Positions 1-7,633 of a stretch of DNA of 64,000 nucleotides are shown piece by piece. Below the pieces are notes generated by a model, which did not search any database, was not told where the DNA came from, and saw only the letters and a list, made by a program, of their open reading frames with translations. Made by a program: the position numbers and the translations under genes. Source of the stretch: Oscillospiraceae bacterium. GTDB lineage: Bacteria > Bacillota > Clostridia > Oscillospirales > CAG-272. Where the stretch lies: NCBI GenBank assembly GCA_003343845.1, contig QAKK01000038.1:1-64000 (forward strand), read 5' to 3'. Every line of letters starts with the position of its first letter. The first letter of the stretch is position 1.

Positions 1-241
1 GGTGTCGCCTTTGTCGCCCTTGTCACCCTTTTCACCCTGGATGCCCTGCGCGCCGGTGTCACCCTTGTCGCCTTTGTCACCCTTTTCGCCTTGGATGCCC
101 TGTGCGCCGGTGTCACCTTTGTCACCCTTTTCACCTTGGATGCCCTGTGCGCCGGTGTCACCTTTATCGCCCTTGTCACCCTTTTCACCTTGGATGCCTT
201 GCGCACCGGTGTCGCCCTTGTCGCCTTTGTCACCTTTTATG
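1..241 (-). repeat. Tandem collagen-like coding repeats
   Basis: In-frame tandem repeats inside the surface-protein gene. On the minus strand each unit encodes the 18-residue pattern GDKGDKGDTGAQGIQGEK (54 bases), with one shorter 15-residue unit in the middle. At least four units are visible and the array runs off the left window edge. This is Gly-X-Y collagen-like sequence, not a CRISPR: there are no unique spacers and the frame is kept throughout. Confidence 0.92.
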
Positions 242-1176
242 CCGAGGGCGGAGATGCCGGTATCGGTATCGCCGATCCACCAGTTGCCGTTTGCGCCGAT
301 AAAGGGCGTGAGACCGTTTATACCGTCTTTACCGTTTGCGCCGTCCTTACCATCTTTACCATCTTTACCATCTTTGCCATCCTTGCCGTCCGAACCGGAA
401 GCGCCTCTGCTGCCGCGCGCGCCGACCAGCGATGTAAGCCATTCCTTCTCCGTGCCGACAAAGCCGTTCTTCACCGCGATGTCGTAGGCGGAAAGCCCGA
501 CGATATCGCCCGATGAGCCGGCGGCGGCGTTCGCCTTTTCAACCGCTGCATCAAACGCAGCGTCGGTAAACAGCTTTTGCGTGATCAGCTTGTCCGCGAG
601 CGTCGTCTTTGCCCCCTTGATGTAGGCAAACAGGGCATAGTAGGCGACCGCAACGGCATCGCCGCGTCTGAAATCCACGGTGTTGACCGTGCCGTCCAGA
701 ATGCCGATCTGCCTTGCCAGCGGGAACGGGTCATCCCAGGAAAAATCTTCCTCGTTCGTATCCGAATAGCCGAGCGCGCGGAGTATCAGCGTCAAAAACG
801 CCGCTGCGCCTGCATTGCCCGTGCCAAACTGCGTCTCCGAGATGCCGTAGGTCAGTTTGTGCCTGTAGGCATAGCCGAGATAGGCGTCTGCCCACTTCGG
901 CGTGTCTTCAAACGGATGGTCAAGGTTGTCCGCAAGCGCGTCCGCTTCGCAGCCCATGACGCGCAGCAGCATGACCATCGCCTCCACGCGCGTCATCTCG
1001 CGCTCAAGCGCAAAGTCGGTGTCCGAAATGCCGCGGAACAGTCCGAGCTCCTTCAGCGCGGTAGCCATTGCCACCTTGTCCGTGCGCCGCACGGTGGTTG
1101 TGTATGCCGCCGTCGGCAGTGCAAACATGCTGCCTAGCAGCGCCAGACACAGCAAAAGAGATAGAATTTTCTTCAT
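1..1176 (-). CDS. SLH-like / collagen-like surface protein (C-terminus beyond window)
   Basis: The first 392 residues of a secreted surface protein are visible; the 3' end lies beyond the left edge. It starts MKKILSLLLCLALLG, a signal peptide with a likely cleavage after an Ala-Leu-Pro-Thr-Ala-Ala stretch. Residues about 30-190 resemble S-layer-homology repeats (LGLF.G, MTRVEAMVMLLR, WADAYLGYAY), a module that binds cell-wall polymers. Residues about 230-260 hold the AYDIAVKNGFVGTEKEWL motif that often precedes collagen-like stalks, followed by GKDGKDG triplets, a short spacer (NWWIGDTDTG) and long Gly-X-Y repeats. The start is fixed by a good ribosome binding site and a consensus promoter upstream. 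The likely role is a wall-anchored stalk or adhesin; the ligand is unknown. Confidence 0.85.
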   Translation of the reverse strand, partial: MKKILSLLLCLALLGSMFALPTAAYTTTVRRTDKVAMATALKELGLFRGISDTDFALEREMTRVEAMVMLLRVMGCEADALADNLDHPFEDTPKWADAYLGYAYRHKLTYGISETQFGTGNAGAAAFLTLILRALGYSDTNEEDFSWDDPFPLARQIGILDGTVNTVDFRRGDAVAVAYYALFAYIKGAKTTLADKLITQKLFTDAAFDAAVEKANAAAGSSGDIVGLSAYDIAVKNGFVGTEKEWLTSLVGARGSRGASGSDGKDGKDGKDGKDGKDGANGKDGINGLTPFIGANGNWWIGDTDTGISALGIKGDKGDKGDTGAQGIQGEKGDKGDKGDTGAQGIQGEKGDKGDTGAQGIQGEKGDKGDKGDTGAQGIQGEKGDKGDKGDT

Positions 1177-1231
1177 GTTTCGTCCTCCCTTGTTCTTGTC
1201 AATATTGCAAAAGATTGCATATTCTGTTGCC

Positions 1232-1260
1232 ATTATACTCAATTTATGAGTATTTGTCAA
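1232..1260 (-). promoter_or_regulatory. Perfect consensus sigma-A promoter of the collagen-like gene, with operator in the spacer
   Basis: Read on the minus strand, -35 TTGACA (1260-1255), a 17-bp spacer and -10 TATAAT (1237-1232) match the consensus at every base. The 19-bp palindrome ATACTCAATTTATGAGTAT (1235-1253) fills the spacer and enters the -10. Such a strong promoter blocked by an operator is expected to be tightly repressed; the neighbouring XRE protein is the obvious candidate repressor (inference). Confidence 0.88.
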
Positions 1261-1278
1261 TACTCAATTTTTGAGTAT
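1235..1278. promoter_or_regulatory. Two tandem 19-bp operators and the plus-strand promoter
   Basis: Two near-identical palindromes, ATACTCAATTTATGAGTAT at 1235-1253 and ATACTCAATTTTTGAGTAT at 1260-1278, lie 25 bp apart centre to centre. The second overlaps a plus-strand promoter for the XRE gene (-35 TTGTCA at 1254-1259, 16 bp, -10 TATGCT at 1276-1281). The -35 boxes of the two divergent promoters overlap, so one protein could control both genes. Confidence 0.85.
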
Positions 1279-1315
1279 GCTACTATCGTTGTATCTGAAA
1301 AAGGGAGGGTGCAAC

Positions 1316-1540
1316 ATGGATTACCGCGTCAGAATGCGCGCAGTACGGGAGGATCACGATTATACACAGGCGGAGATCGGAAGGCTGCTCCACAAATCAC
1401 AGCAGGGCTACGCCCACATTGAGACCGGCAGAGCCGAGCTGAAGATCGACGATCTGAAAGTTCTCTGCCGCTTTTATGATGTTTCCGCCGACTACATGAT
1501 CGGTCTAAGCGACGCGGCGCGTCCCTGCCCGAAGGAGTAA
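1316..1540 (+). CDS. Small XRE-family HTH regulator
   Basis: A 74-residue protein consisting almost entirely of a Cro/CI-type helix-turn-helix domain (YTQAEIGRLLHKSQQGYAHIETGR, then the typical LKVLCRFYDVSADYMIGL ending). It starts at the ATG 1316 because an AGGGAGGG ribosome binding site lies 6-13 bases upstream; an in-frame upstream Met at 1271 falls inside the operator region and is unlikely. It is divergent from the collagen-like gene, with two palindromic operators between them, so it probably represses both that gene and itself. DNA binding follows from the family; the target is inferred from location. Confidence 0.85.
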   Translation: MDYRVRMRAVREDHDYTQAEIGRLLHKSQQGYAHIETGRAELKIDDLKVLCRFYDVSADYMIGLSDAARPCPKE

Positions 1541-1570
1541 AAAAGAAGGTGCTGCGGCACCTTCTTTTTC
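1541..1570. terminator. Bidirectional rho-independent terminator
   Basis: Stem AAGAAGGTGC / GCACCTTCTT with a 4-base loop, flanked by A-run and T-run, between the convergent XRE and esterase genes. Confidence 0.85.
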
Positions 1571-1578
1571 ATGTTTCT

Positions 1579-2607
1579 TTATTTTGCTGCGATGGATTTC
1601 AGCGTGTCGAGAACGGTATTCAGCGTATAGTGTGCGCCGCCGTTTGCGATGCTTTGCAGCATGATGAGCGCATCGGCAAGGTCGACATTGCCGTCCCTGT
1701 TGGCATCCAGGCGCACGGCGGGATCCGGCAGCATCGTGTTTTCAAACCGATCGTTATTCTGCTCGAAGATCCAGTCGATGACCTCGGGCATCTTCGCAAC
1801 CGTCGGCCAGATGTTGTGCTTGCCGCCCTCAATGACCGTGTACTCGAGTTTTGTGCCGCCTGCATTTTTGATGGCGGCGACAAGCGCGTCCGTGCCTTTG
1901 ATGAGCAGCGTGGGGTCGGCATCGCCGTGGAAGGTCCAAATCGGGGTGTCGAGATAGCGCGCGGCGATCGCGGCTGCTCCCGCCTCGGTGACAGGACCCT
2001 GCGGCTGACCGGTGCCCGCCATCGGGACGACTGCCGCAAAGGTATGCGGATGCAGGGCAACCATCGCCCATGCCGCGCCCGCGCCGTTGGACGCGCCGCT
2101 GAGATAGATGCGCGAGGTGTCGATCACGTCGCGGTTGTCTTCGATAAAGATACCGAGCAGCTCCATGGCTGCATTGAGATAGGCGCGCTCCAGTGTGCCG
2201 TCGGCGATGTCGGCGGCAAATTTGTCACTGCCGGGATAAGCATCGCGGGCGATCCACATGTCGGAGGCAGGGCACTGCGGCGCAATCATGATGCAGTCGT
2301 AGTCCGAGCGGAAGACGGCGGTGTTCAGCTCCGTGCCGGTTGCGGAAATCTGTTTTGCATTGTCCGTGCCGCGCGAGCCGTTGCCGTGCATGTGGATGAA
2401 GACGGGGTAGGTCTTGCCGGACGCCTTGTAGCTCTCGGGGAGGTAATAGCGATAGGGAATGGTCAGCCCGTTGGAAGCGGTGTAGCTGCCCTTGGCGAAG
2501 ATGTTCTTCGGCACAAGGTTTGCCGTCTCGGATGCGGCGCCGACACCGATGGCTGCGCCGGTGAGCAGGGTCGCTGCCAGCAGAAAACAGAGCAGATGCT
2601 TTTTCAT
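1579..2607 (-). CDS. Secreted alpha/beta-hydrolase esterase with C-terminal dockerin-like half repeat
   Basis: A 342-residue secreted protein. Residues 1-24 are a signal peptide (MKKHLLCFLLAATLLTGAA). Residues about 40-285 are an esterase domain of the feruloyl-esterase/polyhydroxybutyrate-depolymerase type: MHGNGSRG near residue 73 (oxyanion region), nucleophile Ser173 in GASNG, acid Asp229 or Asp231 in FHGDAD, and His264 in GGKHN. Residues 301-320 (DANRDGNVDLADALIMLQSI) match one calcium-binding dockerin/EF-hand repeat; the second repeat position (TLNTVLDTLKSIAAK) lacks the Asp/Asn ligands. It probably removes ester groups from plant polysaccharides outside the cell. It is a close paralogue of the next gene (2734-4641), which points to tandem duplication. 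Confidence 0.82.
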   Translation of the reverse strand: MKKHLLCFLLAATLLTGAAIGVGAASETANLVPKNIFAKGSYTASNGLTIPYRYYLPESYKASGKTYPVFIHMHGNGSRGTDNAKQISATGTELNTAVFRSDYDCIMIAPQCPASDMWIARDAYPGSDKFAADIADGTLERAYLNAAMELLGIFIEDNRDVIDTSRIYLSGASNGAGAAWAMVALHPHTFAAVVPMAGTGQPQGPVTEAGAAAIAARYLDTPIWTFHGDADPTLLIKGTDALVAAIKNAGGTKLEYTVIEGGKHNIWPTVAKMPEVIDWIFEQNNDRFENTMLPDPAVRLDANRDGNVDLADALIMLQSIANGGAHYTLNTVLDTLKSIAAK

Positions 2608-2695
2608 ATGTGAAAATCCTCCTGTTATCCATAGTTAATTCTATTATAAATGAAAAAAGCTTGGCTGTCAATCCCCAAAATTGCAGTTTTTGCAT

Positions 2696-2726
2696 AGAAA
2701 AAGCAGGCACGCCGCGGCGTGCCTGC
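2696..2726 (-). terminator. Terminator of the larger esterase gene
   Basis: Perfect 10-bp stem GCAGGCACGC / GCGTGCCTGC (2703-2726) with loop CGCG, followed on the minus strand by a T-run (2702-2698). Confidence 0.88.
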
Positions 2727-2733
2727 CTGTATT

Positions 2734-4641
2734 TTATGCCTGTGCCAGCTGCTTCAGGGTGTTTGTGACGTCGTTCAGGCTGTAGTTGCTGCTGCCGCGC
2801 AGGATGTCCGCCAGCATGGTGAGGACGTCCTGCAGATCGACCTTGCCGTCCCCGTTTGCATCCATGGGGTCGCGCACCGGCATCAGCGTGTTGCGGAAGT
2901 TCTCGTTCTTCTGCGCGAAGATCCAGTCGATCAGCCCATCTGTGCCTGCCGCCTGCGAAACGATGTCATGCGAACCGCCGGGGATGATCGTGAAGTTGAT
3001 CTTCTTGCCGCCCGCTGCATTGACCGCATTGACGATGCCGCGCGTGCCCTCAATGGAGAGCGTGGTGTCCGCATCGCCGTGGAAGGTCCAGATCGGCAGA
3101 TTGAGGTAGCTCGGCACCAGCGCATTCGCGCCCGCAGCGGTGACGGGGCTCAGACTGTTGCCCGTGCCGCACATCGGAATCGCCGCTGCAAAGACGTGGG
3201 GATGCAGGGCAGCCATCGCCCATGCCGCGCCGCCGCCGTTGGACGAGCCGGTGACGTAGATGCGGGAGGTGTCCGCCGGGATCGTTTTATCCGTGATGAA
3301 GCTGTTCAGCAGCTCCATCGCCGCATTCAGATAGTTGCGCGTCTCCAGCTTGCCGTCCGCAAGATCCGCCGCAAAGGCGTCGCTGCCGGGGTAGGCGTTT
3401 CGGTCGATCCACTCTGCGGGATGCGCGGGGCACTGCGGCGCGATCATGATGCATGCATAGTCGGAATTGAGCACGGCGGTGTTGAGCGCCGCACCGTTGG
3501 TGGTCAGCTGCGAGACGTTGTCACTGCCGCGTGAGCCGTTGCCGTGCATGTAGAGAAAGACGGGGTAGGTCTTGCCGCTTGTCTGATAGCCTTCGGGCAG
3601 ATAGTAGCGGTAGGGGATCGTCGTGCCGTCCGTCGCGGTGAAGCTGCCAGCGAGGAATACCTCTTCGGGGATCTTGTTTGAGGTTGTGCCCGCCTCGGTC
3701 ACGATTTCGTTGAAGCCCGCGAGTTTGGCTTTCAGCGCGCGCGCTTGCTCGGCGGGAAGCGTCGAAAGGTCGATCCTCGATTTGGCGACCGTGCCCGTGG
3801 GCTGCCCGTTTGCCGTCGTGAGCGCGGAGAAATCGCCGCCCTTCACGGTGACCGTCAGGTTGCCGGTGAACTTGCTGGAGGTGCCGGCGTTCCACTTGTT
3901 TGTAAAGCTGCCGCCGGTGATCCTGACATTGGCGGCGCCGCCGGTGCCGTTGTTGATCGAGCCGAAATACAGGATCGGCACTTCGCCGCCGGAGATGTCG
4001 ATGTGCGCCATGCCGGTGAAGTCGCGGGAGACCTGGCGGGAGAAGGCGACGATGTTGAATTTGCCGCTCTTCACCGTGATGTGCGAGTCGAGGTCATCTG
4101 TCAGCGAATTGTATTTGTCGGCGCCGTTCTGCGTGCCGCCGACGATGGTTGCACCGTTGGAGGCGGCGGCATAGTTGCCGAAGTCCGCGCAGACAACGCC
4201 CTCTCCTATCGTGATGGGGTGGAACTGGGCGACAAAGATGGCGCCGTTATTCTTGACCGTTTTGGCGCCGAGACCGCGGAGGGTGATGTTCTCAAACGCG
4301 GTCGGTCCGTTCTGCACATAGCGCTTGCCATTGCAGAGAAGACCGGCACCATCCGCCGTGCGGTAGGACGTGCCGCCGATCTCCTGCGTCAGCGTGACGA
4401 GACCCGCGTGCGCCGGCTCGACCAGGTGACCGTTTAACGTGTATGTGCCGACGAGAACGATCCTGCCGCCCGCGTCGCCGAGGGCGTTATAGGCGGCGGC
4501 AAGGTCGCCGAGCGGGGCGGACGCAGACGTACCGTCGCCGTTTCCGCCGTCCGAAACGTATACAACCTGTTCCGCCGCCGCTGCGCCGATCAGCAGCAGG
4601 GCACAGAGCAGGAGCGTGACAAGCCAGATGTGCTTTTTCAT
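2734..4641 (-). CDS. Secreted two-domain esterase: N-terminal beta-helix-like region, hydrolase, dockerin-like half repeat
   Basis: A 635-residue secreted protein. After a signal peptide (1-22), residues about 25-320 are Gly/Asn/Thr-rich short strands (DISGGEVPILYFGS, VRITGGSFTNKW, VTVKGGDFSAL) typical of a right-handed beta-helix or pectate-lyase-like fold. Residues about 325-600 are an esterase closely resembling the adjacent 342-residue protein, with nucleophile Ser467 in GSSNG, FHGDAD and GGSHD. The end carries a single dockerin/EF-hand repeat (DANGDGKVDLQDVLTML) and a degenerate second half. The beta-helix part may bind or act on carbohydrate; this is inference. It has its own terminator, so the two paralogues are separate transcription units. 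Confidence 0.82.
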   Translation of the reverse strand: MKKHIWLVTLLLCALLLIGAAAAEQVVYVSDGGNGDGTSASAPLGDLAAAYNALGDAGGRIVLVGTYTLNGHLVEPAHAGLVTLTQEIGGTSYRTADGAGLLCNGKRYVQNGPTAFENITLRGLGAKTVKNNGAIFVAQFHPITIGEGVVCADFGNYAAASNGATIVGGTQNGADKYNSLTDDLDSHITVKSGKFNIVAFSRQVSRDFTGMAHIDISGGEVPILYFGSINNGTGGAANVRITGGSFTNKWNAGTSSKFTGNLTVTVKGGDFSALTTANGQPTGTVAKSRIDLSTLPAEQARALKAKLAGFNEIVTEAGTTSNKIPEEVFLAGSFTATDGTTIPYRYYLPEGYQTSGKTYPVFLYMHGNGSRGSDNVSQLTTNGAALNTAVLNSDYACIMIAPQCPAHPAEWIDRNAYPGSDAFAADLADGKLETRNYLNAAMELLNSFITDKTIPADTSRIYVTGSSNGGGAAWAMAALHPHVFAAAIPMCGTGNSLSPVTAAGANALVPSYLNLPIWTFHGDADTTLSIEGTRGIVNAVNAAGGKKINFTIIPGGSHDIVSQAAGTDGLIDWIFAQKNENFRNTLMPVRDPMDANGDGKVDLQDVLTMLADILRGSSNYSLNDVTNTLKQLAQA

Positions 4642-5000
4642 AGTTGTATCCTTCCTCTTAGAAAATGACAGATATCTTCAATATCAATTGTAAGCGGAAG
4701 GGGCAGCGGGGTCAATGCATAAAAGTGATACAATTCTTTTTTTTTTTGCATGCTTTGTCAAATTGCTGCAAATCAAAATGCGATAAATGATCATTTTGCA
4801 CAAAAAATACGTCCTCTTTTCCGCGTCGAGCGGATCGCAGAAAAGCCGCCGCAGGCGGCGGCAAGCCACGGCGCGTCTCCTTTCGGGAATTTCGATGCGG
4901 GCGGATGCAATGCAAAAAAACAGCGTGATTTTCGCACGGTTTGTATAAAACCGCGCCGCGCCGCAAACAATAAGCCGATACATCCGAAGGAGGTTCGGCA
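4642..5000. other. 359-base intergenic region between esterase and spoIIR
   Basis: No credible gene. It contains the minus-strand leader of the esterase, GC-rich inverted sequence near 4843-4875 and the spoIIR promoter and ribosome binding site (AAGGAGG, 4987-4993). Open frames here look like chance readings. Confidence 0.6.
4943..4971 (+). promoter_or_regulatory. Sigma-F/sigma-G-type forespore promoter of spoIIR
   Basis: GTATA (4943-4947), exactly 15 bp, then GCAAACAAT (4963-4971). This fits the known sigma-F pattern (GYATA, 15 bp, GGNRANANT) at all but one conserved position. spoIIR is a classic sigma-F target in Bacillus and clostridia, and no sigma-A-like pair is better placed. Confidence 0.68.
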
Positions 5001-5618
5001 ATGAAAAACAAAAAGATTGCACCGCTGTTTCTGAAGATTTTCTCGGTGCTGGTGCTTGCCGTGTCGCTGTTTTACATGGTGGGCGCGATCGATGACGGCA
5101 GCGTGTATCACGACGTGCTGCGCTTGCATGTCATCGCCAATTCGGACGACAAAGCAGATCAGGAGCTGAAGCTGGAGGTGCGCGACCGCATTCTCGAAGC
5201 CTACGGCACGCGGCTCTCCGGCTTTTCCTGCAAGGCGGATGCCGAGGAGGCGGCAGTTTCGCTGCTTCCCGAGATCGAGGCGACGGTGAACGGCTTTCTC
5301 GGCGGGCGCGCGCCGTACACCTGCGCCGTGACGGTTGCCGAGGAGTATTTCCCGACCAAAAGCTACGGGGAATATCGCCTGCCGCGCGGGGTCTATACCG
5401 CGCTGTGCGTGCGTCTCGGCAAAGCCGCGGGCGAGAATTTCTGGTGTGTGCTCTACCCGCCGCTCTGTCTTGGCGCGGCGAGCGCGGACGAGGGAGACAT
5501 GGAGGATCTGTTTCTGTCGTCCGGGCTGACCGAGGCGGAATACGAGCTGATGCGCGGTGAAAAGCCGGTCTTCCGCGTGCGCTTCCGGCTGCTCGAATGG
5601 CTGCACGGAGAGAAGTGA
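5001..5618 (+). CDS. spoIIR: Stage II sporulation protein R
   Basis: A 205-residue protein with an N-terminal export/membrane segment (about 9-30) and the family signatures RLHVIANSDDKADQELKLEVRD, then GEYRLPRGVYTALCVRLGKAAGENFWCVLYPPLC. SpoIIR is made in the forespore under sigma-F, is secreted into the intermembrane space and triggers SpoIIGA to process pro-sigma-E in the mother cell. Length is normal. The start follows AAGGAGG by 7 bases, and a sigma-F-like promoter lies upstream. It is monocistronic here. This gene shows that the organism has the endospore programme. Confidence 0.95.
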   Translation: MKNKKIAPLFLKIFSVLVLAVSLFYMVGAIDDGSVYHDVLRLHVIANSDDKADQELKLEVRDRILEAYGTRLSGFSCKADAEEAAVSLLPEIEATVNGFLGGRAPYTCAVTVAEEYFPTKSYGEYRLPRGVYTALCVRLGKAAGENFWCVLYPPLCLGAASADEGDMEDLFLSSGLTEAEYELMRGEKPVFRVRFRLLEWLHGEK

Positions 5619-5661
5619 GAAAAATCTGTTGCCCGCGGCAATCATAGCGCACGAACCCAGC

Positions 5662-5679
5662 CTTCCCCAAACGGGGAAG
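5662..5679. repeat. Dispersed CTTCCCC-GGGGAAG inverted repeat
   Basis: CTTCCCCAAACGGGGAAG lies in the gap after spoIIR. Related elements occur at 31988-32005, 32141-32154 (partial) and 43606-43623, always between genes, so this looks like a dispersed intergenic repeat family. Confidence 0.6.
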
Positions 5680-5711
5680 CCGAAGAGCCGCGCAAACTTT
5701 TGCATCACAAA

Positions 5712-5749
5712 AAAGAGGCTGTTCAACCACACGGTTGAGCAGCCTCTTT
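5712..5749. terminator. Bidirectional terminator after spoIIR and the DUF218 gene
   Basis: 17-bp stem (AAAGAGGCTG...CAGCCTCTTT, one mismatch) with loop ACAC between convergent genes. Confidence 0.88.
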
Positions 5750-5758
5750 CATACTTCT

Positions 5759-6529
5759 TTATTTGATATTCCCCTCGTAGACCTCCGAGATCATGCCGGG
5801 AATCTCGCGGATCATATAATGGATCACCAGCGTGTTTTTGTAGGGGGACGCGATGCCGGAGACGTCCCTGCCGCTCTGCGTCTCTGCCAGCATTACGGCG
5901 CGGAAGACGTGAAAATTGTTGGTCACCACGGCAAAGGTCGCGTCTTCCTCCATCAACGCAAGGCTGTTGCGGATATTCTCGTTGGTGTCGCGCGACTGGT
6001 CCTCGAGGATCAGTCGTCCGCCGTCGATGCCGCGCTCGGTCAGTACGTTGTACATGCACTGCGCCTCGCTGATCTCCTCATCCGCGCCCTGTCCGCCCGA
6101 TAGGATGGCGCGGGTGTCCGGATTTTTGCGCAGATAGTCCTCGGCAGCGTCGATGCGCCAGACGAGGGCATTGCTCGGGCGATCGCCGCGCAGGTGCGCG
6201 CCGAGCACCACGATGTAGTCAAGCCCGTCTTCACCCTTTGCCCCCATCATGGAGACCACGCCGACCTCGATCACAAGCGAGAGCGCCGCGACAAAGGCAA
6301 GGAGCACACAACCGGCGCGGAACAGCCAGCCGGGCAGGGGCAGACGCCCGTACCGCGCAGTCAGCGCCGCCGCAACCAGGCAGACAACGCCGCCGAGCGC
6401 CCAGATGCCGAGCATCGAGATGCGGAAGCCCGCAAAGATGCCGCTGATGATGTAATAGACCAGCATGGCAAGCCCGAGGACGAGCCAGACCGCCGTTTTG
6501 ATCTTTTCCGTTTTGGTGCGATTTTGCAT
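5759..6529 (-). CDS. YdcF/SanA-type DUF218 membrane protein
   Basis: A 256-residue protein with about three N-terminal membrane helices (residues about 10-90), then a DUF218 domain: DYIVVLGAHLRGDRPSNAL, ILSGGQGADEEISEA, LILEDQSRDTNENI and VVTNNFHVFRA. This family includes SanA and YdcF and is linked to envelope integrity and vancomycin sensitivity; the reaction is not established. AGGAGGA precedes the ATG. It follows rpmB on the same strand, but rpmB seems to have its own terminator. Confidence 0.85.
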   Translation of the reverse strand: MQNRTKTEKIKTAVWLVLGLAMLVYYIISGIFAGFRISMLGIWALGGVVCLVAAALTARYGRLPLPGWLFRAGCVLLAFVAALSLVIEVGVVSMMGAKGEDGLDYIVVLGAHLRGDRPSNALVWRIDAAEDYLRKNPDTRAILSGGQGADEEISEAQCMYNVLTERGIDGGRLILEDQSRDTNENIRNSLALMEEDATFAVVTNNFHVFRAVMLAETQSGRDVSGIASPYKNTLVIHYMIREIPGMISEVYEGNIK

Positions 6530-6546
6530 GTTGTCCTCCTATGGAT

Positions 6547-6580
6547 GAAAAAAGCAGACAACGAATGCTGCCTGCTTCTT
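6547..6580 (-). terminator. Probable rpmB terminator
   Basis: AAGCAG / CTGCTT stem with an extendable inner pairing, then a T-run on the minus strand just downstream of rpmB. Confidence 0.5.
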
Positions 6581-6613
6581 CTGTCAATCGATATGTTCTC
6601 CGGCGGGGAGGCG

Positions 6614-6802
6614 TCAGATGGCGCGCTCTACCTTGCCCGAACGGAGACAACGGGAACAAACGTAAACCGTCTTGGGTGTTCCGTTAACAACAGCCTTGAC
6701 CTTGCGGATATTCGGCTTCCACATTCTGTTCGTCTTGCGATTCGAGTGGGAAACGTTATGACCGAAGGTTACGCCCTTGTTGCATACGCTGCACTTTGCC
6801 AT
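6614..6802 (-). CDS. rpmB: 50S ribosomal protein L28
   Basis: A 62-residue protein matching bacterial L28 over its whole length (MAKCSVCNKGVTFGHNVSHSNRKTNR). It has two CxxC pairs (CSVC and CSRC), the zinc-binding form of L28. AGGTGT precedes the start. It is transcribed alone from an extended -10 sigma-A promoter, as is common for rpmB in clostridia. Confidence 0.97.
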   Translation of the reverse strand: MAKCSVCNKGVTFGHNVSHSNRKTNRMWKPNIRKVKAVVNGTPKTVYVCSRCLRSGKVERAI

Positions 6803-6879
6803 GTGAATTACACCTCCATACTAAACTCTTATATCAATTTTTATCATACAAATATAGTTCGCCTGACGCGACAACCGAT

Positions 6880-6908
6880 ATTATAGCATACCGATTGCGA
6901 AAATGCAA
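6880..6908 (-). promoter_or_regulatory. rpmB sigma-A promoter
   Basis: Minus strand -35 TTGCAT (6908-6903), 17 bp, -10 TATAAT (6885-6880) with an extended TGC just before it. Confidence 0.82.
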
Positions 6909-6935
6909 GAGAAAAATGCAATTTTCCAAAAAAGT

Positions 6936-7622
6936 TTATTTGGCGCGTTTTTCGGCGATTTTTGCGACCTGCGGCTCCATCTTCGCCCAGAATGCGTCGG
7001 CGATCAGCTGCATGCCGAGGTCGCTCGGGTGATTGAACCTGCCGTGCGTATCGGCACGCGTGCCGATGTCACCGAGCGGCACCCAGGTGTCGCCGAACTG
7101 CTCTGCCACGGCGAATTTCTCCGCATCGAGCACCGGGCGGACATAGAATCCCTCGCCGTGGAAGACGACGGCACTTCCCGCAGGGTCGAGGTAACGGCGC
7201 ATGTCGGCGTAGGCGTCGGCAAAGCGGCGCGGCGGCGTCTCTGTCGTCTCGTAGTCCTTCGGCACATTGGCACCGAAGAACATCACGATGATGTCCGCGC
7301 CGAAGGCGGCGGCATCCGCATGCGCGTCCGAAGGCTTTGCGCCGTTCCACAGGTTTGCCTCATAGCTGCCGACCTGCGCGATCGCCCATGCGGGATTCGG
7401 ATCGTAACGGTGGATGCGGTCGAGCAGCAGATGCACATAGTCGTGCGCCTCGTCGGACGCCGCCATGCCGCAGTCGTTCAGCCAGCCCATGGCGGGGCGG
7501 GGTGAATGCTTGGTAATGGAGTTGCCCGCGAAAAGAATGCGCAGGCCGCTGTTTTCGTGGATAAACACGCTTTGTCTGACCTGTCCCACGGCGGGGACAT
7601 CGTTTTTTTGCAGATCTGTCAT
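6936..7622 (-). CDS. SGNH/GDSL-family hydrolase
   Basis: A 228-residue protein without a signal peptide. Block I is ILFAGNSITKHSPRP (catalytic Ser in GNS), block III is VMFFGANVPKDY (Asn in GAN), and block V is FNHPSDLGMQLIADAFW (the DxxH-equivalent His in NHPSD). These are the SGNH residues of intracellular acyl- or carbohydrate-esterases. Its ribosome binding site overlaps the stop of mtaB, 11 bases upstream, so both are probably on one transcript. Substrate unknown. Confidence 0.82.
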   Translation of the reverse strand: MTDLQKNDVPAVGQVRQSVFIHENSGLRILFAGNSITKHSPRPAMGWLNDCGMAASDEAHDYVHLLLDRIHRYDPNPAWAIAQVGSYEANLWNGAKPSDAHADAAAFGADIIVMFFGANVPKDYETTETPPRRFADAYADMRRYLDPAGSAVVFHGEGFYVRPVLDAEKFAVAEQFGDTWVPLGDIGTRADTHGRFNHPSDLGMQLIADAFWAKMEPQVAKIAEKRAK

Positions 7623-7633
7623 GATGGTTCTCC

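Noticed and set aside
1..241. Possible CRISPR array
   Set aside because: Repeats are adjacent with no unique spacers and encode an unbroken Gly-X-Y protein.
1..516. Open frames on the plus strand rich in Pro/Ser/Leu across the repeats
   Set aside because: They are antisense readings of the collagen-like gene; the minus frame has a signal peptide, domains and a promoter.
4791..6059. 422-residue minus-strand open frame across spoIIR
   Set aside because: Antisense to spoIIR, which has clear family motifs and a promoter.
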